Shown: one piece after another, positions 31,780-44,370 of the stretch
Layout of the letters: each line of letters opens with the position of its first letter
How positions within the stretch are numbered: position 1 is the first letter of the stretch
From: Selaginella moellendorffii
Lineage: Eukaryota; Streptophyta; Lycopodiopsida; Selaginellales; Selaginellaceae
NCBI RefSeq assembly: GCF_000143415.4
Contig: NW_003314328.1
Location: forward strand, 833,889-897,888
Direction: 5' to 3'
Length of the DNA stretch: 64,000 nt
The notes under the pieces: model-generated
Databases searched by the model: none
What the model was told of the DNA's origin: nothing
Seen by the model: only the letters and a program-made list of their open reading frames with translations
Made by a program: the position numbers and the translations under genes

Positions 31780-34700
31780 CTCTTACCCCCTTACCTATAC
31801 CCTTTGAGTTTTATGGTTCGGTTCTATCCCTTTATTACTTGCCTTTTGACCTTACACATTCCTTTCAGTTATTCTTCTCCAAGCTAGAAGGATAGTTTTG
31901 CACTTTCTTCTATGCTTTAGCAAATATTTTTATAGATGAACCTACCTGATAGTTTAGGGAGTTGTTCCTTAATTTAGATATGATCACATTATAATCCCAA
32001 TCAATGTTGCTACTTATAAGCATTTCTATGCCCATCACTAGCCTTGCTAAAATCCTTTTTGGCTTTGTCTAATTTGGATAGACAAACTTCTCCCATCTCT
32101 ACAACTTCAGAACTTTTTTTTGGAGTTGTTTCTTTGGCAGTGTTTTAGACTAGAGTATGTATCAACGAGGATGTCAATCATCCTTAAGAGGGGGAGAGTG
32201 TCGTGAATATGACTGCGAGTATAAGGTTACACTTTGAGTTGGCAAGATGGATTTGAGATGTACCATTTTGCACGAGTTTGCACTTGGGCTCATGAATAAG
32301 GCATATTAGCAACTCAAGGTTATACAATGAGTTGACAGGATTAATATTAGCCTATCAGTGGTTCCATGAGTTGTACCATGTACCATAGGTTAAAGTAAAC
32401 CTCCCATGGGTTTGCTATGAGTGGCAAATAGACTGGTCCATAACTATTTAGCATGGCACTAGTGGATTCTTCCTAGATGTGATTATATATGAATCAATCA
32501 AGACTGTAGGGATTAGTCTATTGATTTAAGTAGTCATTATTGCGCTGTCTTATTAACTTTTCTTGGATTAGACTGAAGGAAATGCGAAAGACGGCTTAAG
32601 GTTTGGTCAAAGATGAGACCGAAAAAGAGAGTTATCAGGGATAAAGGATCAAATATGTAAATCATTTTTTCTTCTTAGAGAGATGATTTGCAACGAGGTG
32701 TGATTCATTGCTCATGTTCACATCATGCAATCAAGAGTTCCTAGATGGATAGTGGTGAAGCGCTAAACCATTTTGTCTAGGCTTGCTATTGAAGACTTCG
32801 GTCGCAATGCTTAATTCTTTTCTAAGGAACCTTGCTATTGCTCCTTGAATAATTTGGTGTTGGATTAGTTTTGAGTTTGGTCAAAAAGAGAGTGGCATGA
32901 GCTTGTCCGTATTGTGAACAAAAATCAGTAGTGTTCGGAGTTGTAAATCTCTATCGGTGGGGTGTGGCATTTATATTGCATTTTGTCGAATTGAGTTAAC
33001 ATTCGATACTTACAAAGTAACAATGTGGGTTTGCTCATAGTGTTGCTCAATTGATAATCAAGTCATTGTGATATCTATATCATATCCATGTGATAATAAA
33101 CAATATGTTTATGAAATTGCTTGGTTAAATAATGATCAACCCCAAAATAGATGATAGTGAAACTAGTCTACTTGTAAGTAGTAATATTGAAATAGCTTTG
33201 ACTAAGTTCTTTATTTATGATATTTTGAGCTTAAGTTGGTACTTTGTTTCTTTAGGGGTTTGTCCATAAGGTGTTGGAAAGGGTTATAGCATTCACTTGC
33301 TATAACTTATTGGTTCCATTAACACTTGAAGTAGATTGTTGGATGAAGAAGGTGTATAGTTGAGGCATTGCATCGTTAGCACTTGTGCTAGTGGAAATGG
33401 TATTGTTATGTTGAGTGATGAGGAATTTTCCTTAAAACTTAATTTTCCATGTCATTTTTCTTATTAGTGTTTTGGCTTCACATTGGATCTTGAACATAAT
33501 TGAAGAAGAATGTTAGTGCAATGTGGATATCTGAATATATAGTTTTCATGATCAAACCTTGGATGTTCATTTTGCATTTTGCGAATGTCAGTGTTGGATA
33601 TTGAAAATATAGACATGATATTCAAGGCTTAAGCATACTATGGGTCTTGAGAATTTGTGTTGAGATGAACATATATGAAGTTGTTGGTAGGAGGAAGTTG
33701 GTTAAGTCTTAAAAATTTATATTCTTAGATTGAGAATTATTCTTTCTTTAGAATGAAAAATTTTTCCACAAATTTTCTTAGGTTTTTCCAATGGCTAATC
33801 TATTGATTATTTTGCTCAAAAACCATTCCATTTTTGTAAGCCAGTACAAATTAGTGAATTGACCTTGGTTAGATTAGAACTTAGTAGCTTGTATGATGCA
33901 ACTTGAAAAGGATGCTGACTTTTGGGGCTAAAGCAATTGAGTTGAATAGAGTTTGGAGTTGGTATAGAAAAGTGGCCATTACACTTTTATAGAAAAGTGA
34001 CATTTATGCCTTTCTTTTATAGCATTATGCTTGGTGGCAAATTACACTTTGCATTTTGTTAAACTCTATGAGAGTAGTAAGCTCTCACTGATCTTGACTT
34101 AGTCTTGGTGGCCCTACACCTTGGCTGAAGATGGTGATGTCCAACTTAGTTGTTTGAAGTTGAGATATTGGTACCTATACTATAGCTTTGTCTATGAGGA
34201 GGTTGTATACCAATATGAGTCTGTCTCATGATTTTCATTTTAGTTTTGACTAAATGTGATCATGCATAGCTAGCCTTTTCAAGGCATGTTTAAAGTTATT
34301 GGCTATACGTGTTGGTGAATTTATTGTGGTTTGATTGGATTTGAGTGGTCATTTAATTTGTGCTTATTTATGAATCTTTATCTTATACCTGGGGTATTAC
34401 ATTCATATTGGACAAATATATGACTTGATGGTATGAGATTAGTGTTTAGGTCTTATAAAGGCAAGTTGAAAGAGTGATTGTTAGTTGGTTTGCAACTAGT
34501 GATTACTTGTAAATTTTGTTGAGGATTGTTAATACTTGCTTCGCTCGATGATGATTTAACAATGATAGGCTTGCTTTACCGAATGGTGTTACAAAGGATT
34601 ATATTGTTAAATTTGCATGATTTTTCCATATTAGCATATTGACTTTACCTTTATCAATATCATTTGGTTGCGTTTAGTTCGTAGTGTTAGATTTCATGAA

Positions 34701-36137
34701 GTCTTGGATGTGGTGAATCACTCCTTGATGATGTGTTATCTATAATTGAGTATTATTGAAAGATTGATTTCAGATACTGAGTAAGGTATCTTTTACTTTG
34801 GTTAGCTTAGTTGCTAAAAAGTTTGGGTGGTGATTCACTCTTGTTTTTTATTAGCTTTGTTATAGTGTTGATGGCACTAAAGTGATCCCTTGTTGTTGAC
34901 ATTATTGATATTGAAATTCGAGTGAAATGAGATGTTTTTCAATAGGATTGATATTGAGTTTCATTAGTCTTGATATAGATAGTGTTGATGATTTGGTTGT
35001 AGCTTTGTGTTATTGGCATTTATATATTTGCTAGTTAGCAATATATTGATGTTCAAATGAACTAAGTGGTAAGTTGAGCTAGCTGTGTTCTAAACAAGAT
35101 TGTTTAGTAGGGGTTGAGATTTGAGTTTTTCCTTGAAAAGTGATTCAGTCGTGGACTATGCTAGCTTTACAAGAAGATTTAGTGATCAATATTTAAGATG
35201 TTGGTTCCTTATTATATTTGAGTTGGGGATATATCAATCATTGATGATCATTTCTGTGTTTGTTATAAAGTGAATTACATCTTGCTATAGATAGATTCAT
35301 AAAGGATCGTTTAGTGATCATTTGTTGAGTATAGCTTCATTATATTTGGCTTTTGGATTAATGCAGACATACTCTTCATTAGCTTTATATTATGAAGTTT
35401 AGCTTATAAATGTGTTAAGGAGGATATTATGGGTTGTACCATGATTTCTTCTTTAGCATTGATGTTAGTTTATGGGAGACTCATAATCATTGTTAGGAAA
35501 GATTTGGCTATAGACTTCTTCAAAGTTTTTATTCTTTGAGTTTTCATACTCATTGTTCCATTTGTTAAGAGTTGTTGGGGAAGGCATTTTGGCTCATTAA
35601 CTTCAATGTTGAAGTTAGCTTTTGCATCTAGTAATCATTGATGATGATTGACTATCATCTTGGGATAGTTGATTTTTCTTATTAAAAGTTTTGCTTGGTT
35701 GTTGTTAGTGCTGAATGATCTGCAATTCTTCAGGATGGTGGATTATTTCTTCAACGATGATTATGCATCTCTCTATTAATGAGATGATTGATGATCTTTT
35801 ATAATGGTTAATTATTCTCTTTGATGGCTTATGGCTTCTTGCATTACCACATGTTCTTTGTGGTTTGATTTGGATTGATATCTTGGGTTTGAGATATTAG
35901 TAGGATGTTGCTATCACTTACTTGAGCAACTCTAGTTCCTTGATATTATTGACCAGAATCTATTCAGATTAGCTAATGTGATAGTTGATTTCATTTGGGC
36001 GAATGTGACTTCAGGTATCGAAAGTTACCTGTCCGCTAGTCCTTTCGGATATTCTTTCCTTACTGCCACAACGACAAGAGGTTGGTATTGCTAGATCTGT
36101 TATCAATTTCCATTTGAGTTAGTTGAGAAATTGGTCA
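31780..36137 (+). repeat. Eroded LTR-retrotransposon internal DNA (copy 1), no intact gene
   Basis: From about 32,200 onward this AT-rich DNA is homologous to 36,894-38,005, 51,165-54,760 and 56,700-58,590, sharing long segments such as 'aaagtaaacctccc.tgggtttgctat' and 'gagagtggcatgagcttgtc'. The other copies are linked to LTRs, a TGGTATCAGAG primer site and a gypsy integrase end, so this is presumably the same family. No open frame of interest remains. 31,780-32,200 is featureless. Confidence 0.5.
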
Positions 36138-36880
36138 ATCAACCTAAGGCATAGTTTAGCTCTCGTTTGTGTGCCTATCCTTGTTCTACATCCAACTTGG
36201 GTCTAAACCCAAGTTCCATTCCATGTTAGTTAGTGGAGTACCCATGTCTTTGCATTAAGCCATTAGTATGCCGAAATAGTGCAAAACTCCGTTTAGCTCA
36301 GTTTTGCATGCTGGTCCTAGCATTGGGATGTTGGTTGCTCTAAGACTATTAGAGGGTTCCAAATGTATAGTAGGGATAGTGGGTAAGCATATCCAATCAA
36401 CCTAAGGCATAGTCTAGCTCTCGTTTGTGTGCCTATCCTTGTTCTACATCTAACTTGGGTCTAAGCCCAAGTTCCATTCCATGTTAGCTAGTGGAGTACC
36501 CATGTCTTTGCATTAGGCCATTAGTATGCTGAAATAGTGCAAAACTCCGTTTAGCTCAGTTTTGCATGCTGGTCCTAGCATTGGGATGTTGGTTGCTCTA
36601 AGACTGTTCCAAGTCACTCCGGGCTTCTGTCCTTTCGCTCCTTAGACTGTATGCTCGGAAGTTGCTCCGTGGTCCGGTTCCATCACTTCTTGGCTCCATG
36701 CTTGGGAGTTTAGCTCCGTTCCTTCATTTAATGCCCCAAGGCCCTGAAACTCAGGTTCCACACCACTATCCTTGGACACATGGCATGTGACATGTGGAAC
36801 ATAAAGGGTTAATGTACCACTTTGTGGTTATCCTATGGTAAATCACCATAGGATAAAGGGTGAAACCATATGTGTTATAT
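36138..36880 (+). repeat. LTR of the second retrotransposon family, with an internal tandem duplication
   Basis: The 3' part matches 49,680-49,880, 51,000-51,151 and 56,400-56,679 ('ggctccatgcttgggagtt', 'catggcatgtgacatgtgg', 'atcctatggtaaatcaccat') and ends just before a primer site. Inside, a segment of about 215 bp (36,138-36,345) is repeated almost perfectly at 36,388-36,605, with a GGGTTCCAAATGTATAGTAGGG block between the copies. Confidence 0.55.
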
Positions 36881-36881
36881 T

Positions 36882-36893
36882 TGGTATCAGAGT
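36882..36893 (+). other. Primer binding site (initiator Met-tRNA type)
   Basis: TGGTATCAGAGT directly follows the LTR end. It matches the usual plant LTR-retrotransposon primer sequence complementary to the 3' end of initiator tRNA-Met. A second site of the same family lies at 56,682. Confidence 0.7.
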
Positions 36894-38005
36894 ATGAGTC
36901 TCATGAAGTATTATCCAAAGAGGTTGAGTAACTAATCTCGTTATATACGCAGAGATGAAAACAATGATTTGAGTGAGTACACATTTGGGTGCAAAGGCTT
37001 TGCATTCGTTCCTTGATAGATTTTGTTTTCCCTTTTATATTGTATTATATGAGTTTGCTCTTGGGCTCATAAGATGGATAGAGATGTTCCATTTTGCATG
37101 AGTTTGCGCTTGGGCTCATGAGTGAAGCATATTAGTAACTCAAGTTTACACTTTGAGTTGGCAAGATTAATATTAACCTATCGGTGGTTCCATGAGTTGT
37201 TCTGTGTAACGTGGGTTAAAGTAAACCTCCCTTGGGTTTGCTATAAGTGGTGAATAGGCTGGTTTGTAGCTATTTAGCATGGCACTAATGGATCCTTTTT
37301 AGTCATGATTATAAGTGGATCAATCAAGACTGTAGGGGTTAATCTATTGGTTCAAGTAGTCATTGCCGATCTCTCATAAACTTTTCTTGGATTGAATTGA
37401 AGGCAATACGAACTCAAGCCTAAGGTTTGGTCAAATATGAGACCGAAAAAAGAGTTCTTAGGGATGAAGGATCAAACACGTAAATCATTTTCTTTTCTTG
37501 GAGAGATGATTTGCAACGAGGTGTTAGCTCATTGCTTGTGTTCATATTATGCAATCAAAAGTCCTTACCTTGATGCATATTGAAAATGATGGTCTTATAA
37601 ATGGTGAGTTGTGGGATTGATAGCAGTAAAACGTTAAACCATTTTGTTTAGGCTTGTTATTAGAAGATTTGGATTACAATGCTCAATTCTTTTCAAGAGA
37701 ACCTTGCTATTGCTCCTTAAGTAACTTGGTGTTGGATTAATTTTGAGTTCGGTCAAAAAGAGAGTGGCATGAGCTTGTCCGTGTTGTAAATAAAAGTTAA
37801 TGGTGTTAAGTGTTGTAAATCTTTATCAGTGGGGTGAGACATTTATATCACATTTTATTGAATCATAAACCTTTAAAGTAATGATATGGGCATTACTTGT
37901 GATGTTGCTCAATTGATGATTAAGTCATTGTGATTTTATATCATATCCATGTGATAATGAATAATGTGTTTACGAAGTTGCTTGGTTAAATGATGATCAA
38001 CCCTA
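36894..38005 (+). repeat. Eroded internal region of the second LTR family (copy 2)
   Basis: It follows the primer site and parallels 32,200-33,130, 51,200-52,280 and 56,700-57,100. No coding capacity. It stops abruptly at about 38,005 where unrelated gypsy chromodomain DNA begins, so the junction is chimeric. Confidence 0.5.
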
Positions 38006-38565
38006 AGCGACAAGACACAAGGTGAGAGAGTTCCATGTGAAGTGGAAAGGATTTCCACACTACGAAGCAACATAGGAACCGGAGGAGAACCTAATGAACG
38101 CACGAGATTTAATGGAGGAATTTCTTCAAGGTAGAACTCTATGTACTTATGCAAAGTTCAATTAAAGGCATCCATTTGTGAAGTTGAGCAATGGCATATG
38201 TTGGGACCCAAAGGCACGCCAAAAGTAAGCTAATTAGCATGGGTTAACTAGGTCAACCAGGCGTAGAGGATTACGCCCAACTCCCCACAGGGATGTCAAA
38301 TCCATAGACGTATTTTATGGAGGTTGGGTTCGAGTCCCAACTTAGTAAAGCAAGGCTAGGTTCAAATCCCAACCCCATACTAGGGTGTGGTGAGGTGAGG
38401 GGTATAGGGACACTTATATTCTGTTGTCCTGGGCTCTTGGCCGGGGAGCCTAACTTCGGCACACCACTAAGTGGAGGGATGCCCCTAGAGACATGGTCAA
38501 CGAGTCGTAGGATTAAAAAGAGACGTTTGATGTGGGCATCAAATTTCTTCTATGGGTGGTGGAGT
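38006..38565 (+). pseudogene. 3' end of a type-A gypsy chromovirus with chromodomain remnant
   Basis: 38,010-38,140 on the plus strand encodes a chromodomain-like tail, 'EFHVKWKGFPHYEAT', then a TAG in place of the expected Trp codon, then 'EPEENLMNARDLMEEFLQ'. This is the pattern at the C terminus of chromovirus integrases, which directs integration to chromatin. Only the tail survives; the sequence to its left belongs to another element. The following 400 bp is 3' non-coding DNA up to the LTR, with two B-box-like GTTCRARTCCC sequences at about 38,328 and 38,362. Confidence 0.65.
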
Positions 38566-39638
38566 TGTAAGGAACCAACTCCCTGAGATGTCGTAGACTA
38601 AAGGATTCCCGAAAGAATGACCGAAATGACAAAGAGTTCATCAGATGGGACCGAGTCTAAGATCGAGTCCAAGACCAACTCTGAGACCGAGTTCGAGATA
38701 AAGTCCGGGATCGAGTCCGAGACTGACTCGGAAACCGAGTTCGAGACAGAGTCCGAGAACCAAGATCTGGTCCGAGGTCAAGTCCGAAGTCGAGTCCAAG
38801 ATCGGGTCCAAGATCGAGTCCGAGACTAAGTCCGAAATCAGGTCTGAGATCGAGTCTGAGATCGAGTCGGAGACCAAGTCCGAGTACTAATACAAGTCAA
38901 GGGGTGAAAGCCCAAAGCATGCGTCTCCCGGGGGGGGGGCTGTATGGGGTTCCAAAAGTATAGTAGGGATAGTGAGGTCAAGCTCTATTTCGTTAAAGTG
39001 GGATTTATTCAGTAAAATGGGACTAGGTACAAATTTTCAAGTATTTGAAAATGATGTGAAATTATATGTTTTTTGTCCAGGGGCTAGACATATCTGGGGC
39101 ATGGTGACTAGCGCGGTGACTTTGTGTCCAGACTGAGTCCATCTGGTTGTATAATAAATCTCATTGTCAAGGTGAACAAGCCGAATCCGAAGCTAAAGAA
39201 GAGCGATGGCATGCGCGCACACACTATTTGTTTGTTCATTGAGCGTGTGGTGAGCTTTCCAAGATGAACGTCATTCCTATTAGCCAGACATATAACTTAA
39301 TGGTGAGAACATTTAGATATTATTCAATGTTATCTTTTTCTAACAAATCTAATTGTGAAGGTGTAGCAAGAGGCATTGTTAGTCTGGAGAAGTCATTTAA
39401 CTCATTTGACCTTAGTGTATTTTCATGAAACTAAATAACATTCATATTATTAAGGAATTTCTCTAGTACCTTTTTTTTACGACATAGAGGCTTGCATTTC
39501 TTTCAAAGGTGATTTAGTAAAAGGCCTGAGGGCATATGCCATTCTATTTCTCAGACCGGTATTAAGATATACTAGTGCAAAGGGAAAAAGGTATTTGGTG
39601 ATCAAGTAAATGGCATGAGGGCACACGCCATTATAAGC

Positions 39639-39895
39639 CTAAGCACTAGTGGACACCTCCTTTTTGGTACTCTCAGCGGTACTATCATCCTTCTCCGGGT
39701 CAGTTGTTTTGCTTTGGATTGTTGTCTCTGACGTTACTGGGGCGTTCTCGATAGTTGTTAATGTTGCCGTTTGTTCAAAAAATGATCACCTGGAGTATAG
39801 TACGGGGAGTTTGGAAGACTTATATATTCTACATCTTCACCTATCTCCTTCTCCGTCTCCTTTTCTGCCTCACTTACAGATTTTGTGCTTGCCAT
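39639..39895 (-). pseudogene. YYTPG small-protein gene, element B copy, frameshifted
   Basis: This is the same gene as 12,063-12,320 with nearly identical sequence through SLPNSPYYTPGDHF. Loss of one T in the following T run (about 39,779) shifts the frame and ends the protein early with LNKRQH. The remaining 3' half still encodes the homologous Thr/Ser-rich tail in another frame. It is recently inactivated. Confidence 0.65.
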
Positions 39896-40089
39896 GAGAA
39901 CGCTCTTCACCCTAAAATATGGAGTTCGTTGTGTTATAAAAGGAAACCAACACACACGCTGCAAGGGAATGATGGTACATAAAGCACGTAAGCCCACAAT
40001 ATGGGTTTATGTGCCATTAATATGGGCCACACGCCATATTATTAGATTTATGCACGTGTGATTGGTAAATGCATATGTCACATCATCTT

Positions 40090-40560
40090 TGTTTTACCTC
40101 ACACACTATATCAGGCCTAATGAACCATATTACATGTGCGCACATGCTATATATATGGAGAAGTATTATGCAAGGATAGAAAAATTCAATGCATGATTAT
40201 GGAGAGCAATGGCATGAAGCCACATGCTAAATAACATTTTAGAGAAAGAATTAAAATAAAAACATGCAAACAATACTAAGTGGACCAAGACTTAGAAGTG
40301 CACAATTGAATGAGGTATTTCTAATAAATATTTCACTCACCTCATATAGGAATGGCTACCATTCTCAAATGGCGTATCGCCTCATGCCATCACCTCGCAA
40401 TTTGTTATAACAATCCGATGAATTCATATTCGGCTTGTTCACCTTGAACTTTAAGTAAGATTTGCTAGAACAACTAAGAATTTATACTTGTTATTTGTAT
40501 CATCTCACCTAGGAATGGCGTAAGGCCACATGCCATCACGCCTCCTCTGATTCAAATTCG
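40090..40560 (-). repeat. Element B segment with repeated mini-exon-like sequences and palindromes
   Basis: Downstream of the transposase (minus strand), the sequence TTCAAGGTGAACAAKCCGAAT recurs at about 40,557-40,577 and 40,431-40,451. Each copy reads GEQ(S/A)E(S/F/Y)E in frame after a TTCAAG splice-like acceptor. Palindromes follow at about 40,514 and 40,371, with others near 40,208 and 40,136. Another copy of the mini-exon lies in the opposite orientation at about 39,170-39,195. Element A keeps only the first copy. Alternative 3' exons of the transposase are possible. Confidence 0.4.
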
Positions 40561-40608
40561 GATTGTTCACCTTGAAATAAAATACATTAGAAACTTAGTA
40601 AAGGAATA

Positions 40609-42759
40609 TTAATGAATCTCACCTTGAACCCTGGTTATGAATGCTCTTGCTGCATCTCTTGCATGGTCTGGCAAGGTGATGGTGGCACTCTGCTTCCGCA
40701 TCCAACCATGCACAACATTATCCACCGATATGCTCATGCTGGGATCCCTTGGATTCAACACCCATCTCTTTTCTAGGCAATCCTTCGTATATCCGGAACT
40801 TGGCTTGAACCACTCCACAGTTACATTGAAGGAGTTAGTTTCCGCGTCCTCCTCTGCATTAGTGATGCAGTGCCCCACCCATATCATTTGTTTTTTATTA
40901 CTGGGTCTGACAAGCACGACCATTCCTTTGCAGACCTGTACTGGATTGAATGCTGAATCCGGCTTCTTGTTCCTCGGCCCACAATAGTGATCCTCAACAT
41001 CATTATCTGTCACTGCATTTCCAGAGGACATTGTTCCGCTACTATCTGGTGCTCTGGGTTCTGGCCAAAAGGACTCTTCCAATTCTTCATATACAACCGG
41101 CCCATTTTGGATAGCAGATATAATCTTCTCCCAGTATTCGAGCAAAGGCTTGCACCTCTGAAAATAGGATTTTCCACCAAACACCAACCCCCTCTTCCAG
41201 AAGGCAATATGCTATCTAATCCCGGCCATTATACTTTCCTGGTCTTTGAGTCCATCCGGGTGCATCGGCCGTGGGGAACCCTGAGGAATCATAGGTTCCC
41301 CAGTTATGGGATCTCTCTTGAAGAGTTCAATGCCGTCCACTGGCAGCCACATTATGTCCCATTCTCTCATCTTGTACCTCATCACTAGAGCACCGTCACG
41401 CATGCTGAAATGAAACTGAAGAGGCTTGGAGTGGCCAATCAGCGTTTCGGATCCGTCCCTGATGTAGCCTCTTACAAACCCCTTAAAGTCTGGAACCTCT
41501 GTCACAAGTGCAGCTTCAACAGTGCCTTTGATGCAATTTTGGAATTCATCGTAGAGTTGTGGGAGGGTGAGGACATTGGATCGCCGGAGGGACTCTGCCA
41601 GGTGACTGAACATGGCATCGACGTCTTCATGAGTGTGCCCAACCATGAGAAAGCCAAGTGTAACTGTTTCAAATATGCCTTTGGCAACAAGCATCGCCAA
41701 GTACGCGAAGACGTACATGTTTTTGTTCTCACTGCCAGCATTGTCTGTTTGGAGCAGAAGATGGGGTGGAAGGCCACATCGGCCGCAAGAACTTCCTTGA
41801 GATTCTGCTTCGTTTGGATGAGGCTATGCATTCACCGGGCGACCAGCCTCGTCGGAATGGCATGAGGCCTCACGTGATAACCCTACAATCTGACGGCTAA
41901 CATATTCACTGGGATGGCATGGGGCCCCACGCGATACTGCAAGCCTTTGCTCCTCCTCTAGCTGAACCCTGTATGGGGTTCGATCGACAAGGGCCTTATG
42001 CAAGGGTTGGCCGTTCAGCTCAGTCTGCGCACTTTGCAGAGACCTTAAGTGTTTTGCTAGGGACGCAATTATCATGTTTGCACCCCCGCCACCCCATAGA
42101 GGTACAAAGAAGTTCCCATAGTTCTGGGCACCATGCCCATGAGCGATTATGCCAAACAGAGACACAGGCAGCTGCATGGATGAAGAGATTGCCTTGGGGG
42201 CAGGATTGAGTCGAGGTAAGCACGTCTTTTTCTGGTCCATTTTGTCGTGGATGATGCAGAGGTAAGAGTCAGGTTTCTCCATGGAGAGAATCCTGTTATG
42301 ATAATATGCAGTCCTGCAGCTTCTCTGCTCGATGTTGTGGTCGAGCCACCTTCTAACCAACGTCTCTCGCTCTTGAGCGATGCAAGAATTCTTCGACAAA
42401 GCCATTTTGATAGCAGTGCACTCGTCACACTTTGAAAAGCTGGAGTACTTTCCTATACTCACATCCCTGAACCTGTTGCTCCACAATCTACTAAATCTAG
42501 ATTGGCTTAGCTTCCTGTAGCCATTACTCTGGAGTTCCCGATTCACATCTTCCAATATGGCCCCCTTGGTATACATGAAAGGGAGAACTCGTTGGGTGTC
42601 TCGAGTTCCATCTTCCAAGAGGCGGGTTTTATGTGGTTGCTGCTCGCTACATGTCTCGACAAACCTCTTGAAGATTGCCTCTCCATATACAACATGACCC
42701 TTGGTTTTGTGAGTACCATCGTTCCCATGGACTACCTGTTGAACCCTTTGTTCCTCGAA
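40609..42759 (-). pseudogene. DUF7869-type transposase, element B copy, N-terminally truncated with stops
   Basis: It is nearly identical to the element A copy from residue about 307 onward, including 'IHDKMDQ', 'LQTDNAGSENKN' and 'VGHTHEDVDAMF'. A deletion whose endpoint lies within a palindrome (junction near 42,759) removed the DUF8039-like N terminus, the start codon and the Cys-rich segment. In-frame TAG codons at 41,824-41,826 and 41,212-41,214 replace CAG codons of copy A. Copy B has an extra in-frame palindrome (about 41,913-41,935), translated as SRGAPCHPS, where copy A has only two residues. The rest of the frame is intact to the stop at 40,609. Confidence 0.8.
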
Positions 42760-42898
42760 GTGGCCTCATGCCATTTCTAAATGTGGTCCTAAGCCATTCC
42801 ATGGTGAACATACCAGGAAGCACAAGTGCCGAATATCAAGAGGCACATTCGCTAGCGAGTCCGGCCTCGATTGTCACGCCTCCATTCGGCTTCAAATG

Positions 42899-42949
42899 GT
42901 AAGTCTTTTAGGCCAAGTAGAAAATGGCATGAGGCCACATGCCATTCAG
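42899..42949 (+). other. 51-bp intron consisting largely of the palindrome (5' region of fusion gene)
   Basis: GTAAGT donor at 42,899 and CATTCAG acceptor ending at 42,949. The 24-bp palindrome at 42,923-42,946 ends three bases before the intron end. The same arrangement is present in copy A (minus strand, from 6,721 down). It is in the 5' part, so the frame cannot test it; inference rests on splice consensus. Confidence 0.5.
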
Positions 42950-44316
42950 TAGTAACATTGGCATGCACTGATTGGGCTCTCGAGTGCAGTCCGGTTACAG
43001 ATGGCGTGTAGCCTCACGCCATCTTAGGATGTAGCCTCAAGACATCTGATGCAGTGGTGAATGGCGTGTGGCCTCACGTTATTTCCAGCTGGTAGCTTTT
43101 CATCTGTCAGCTCTAATTGTTGTGCATTTCTGAACAGGCGAGGAATTGCATTCTTCTTCCAGCCACTGTCAATGTGGATGCAGAGAAGGGGGAGGAGCTC
43201 ACCAGTTGGACTTTCGGGATGGAAGGCGAGGATCTGAGGCTGTACAACACAGATGGTGGGAGAAAAGAATGCATGGGAATCCTCATCCAAGTGACAGACA
43301 CTCCATGCAGTTCCATGCAAGAATATGGACTGGCACTTGTGGTAGAGACAGCATCCGCCTTCAAGATCCACCTTGCACATCCTAGCGGCTTCCCGAAGGG
43401 GGGCAGCGGCTATGAGGAATTCCTAGAGGGAGCTAGTGAGAGGTTGTCCAAGAGGCCCACAATTTCAAAGATGCTACGGGTCTATGAAGATCACATGGAA
43501 TCCACGGACCTCACCTATGGCGATGTTCAAAAACTATATTCCAACATTGAGTCGTTGAGAGTGCCTCCAGTTCGTGAAGTGAAGGGGAAGGGGGTCGATC
43601 TGGAAACTACCCCGAAGCAGAAAAGGGTGGTCAAGCTCAAGCCGACGTCCGACTCTCCTGCTCCAAAAAAGAAGCTACTCGGTGATGCCATTGCCTCGGG
43701 TTCGAACACTACACCCACCAAAAAGAAGAGCCGCAAAGAGCAGAAAGAGCAAGAAGAGGCAGCAAAAATCGTCGCAGATAATAGTACTTGTTACTATTCC
43801 AACAAAGTATATACAATCGACGTGAGCCGTATCGACATCGAAAGCAAATACAACCACAGGCTAGTATCTGATGAGTGGGTGGAGAAACTAAAGCAAAAGA
43901 TGCTGGCAAGTCCAGTAACACCCGACATCGCAGATGTGATCCCCTACTACCGAACAATGAAGGGCGAGACGAGGTTTCTAGACTTGATCAATAGGAAGGT
44001 GTTGGATGATCAGAACATCCGGTTCTATACTGTCTCCAGGCATCATTCTAGCTTGGCGATGCAAGAGATAGTTCTGGATATTATGGTGGGCGAGGAGGTG
44101 AAGAAAGTCTTCAAGACAAGAGTTGTCCGCCTGATAAAAGGCAACTCGCCCCTCCGATCTATCATATACATCTCCCACGCGCAGAATGTCAAGCAAGAAA
44201 CGTGCTACAAATCGGGTCTACACGAGACATTGGCACGAACACGGAAGCTCTGGGTTCAACTGAAGAAGCCACAAAAACTAGGACAAGGACGTGCACTAGC
44301 AACTAGCGCCTGGCAG

Positions 44317-44370
44317 GTAAGCCTCGTTGCATGTGGCATAGCATATGGCCTCACGCCATTTCCATTGTAG
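44317..44370 (+). other. 54-bp palindrome-bearing intron, frame-verified
   Basis: Donor CAG|GTAAGC, acceptor TTGTAG|GAA. Removing it joins ...SAWQ to EFSSLL in frame in both element copies, whereas reading through meets a stop at the acceptor TAG. A decayed palindrome (about 44,341-44,361) lies 9 bases from the end. Confidence 0.7.

Noticed and set aside
31780-36137. Hidden coding region in the long AT-rich stretch
   Set aside because: No frame longer than trivial length or with recognisable motifs on either strand; repeated copies are equally non-coding.
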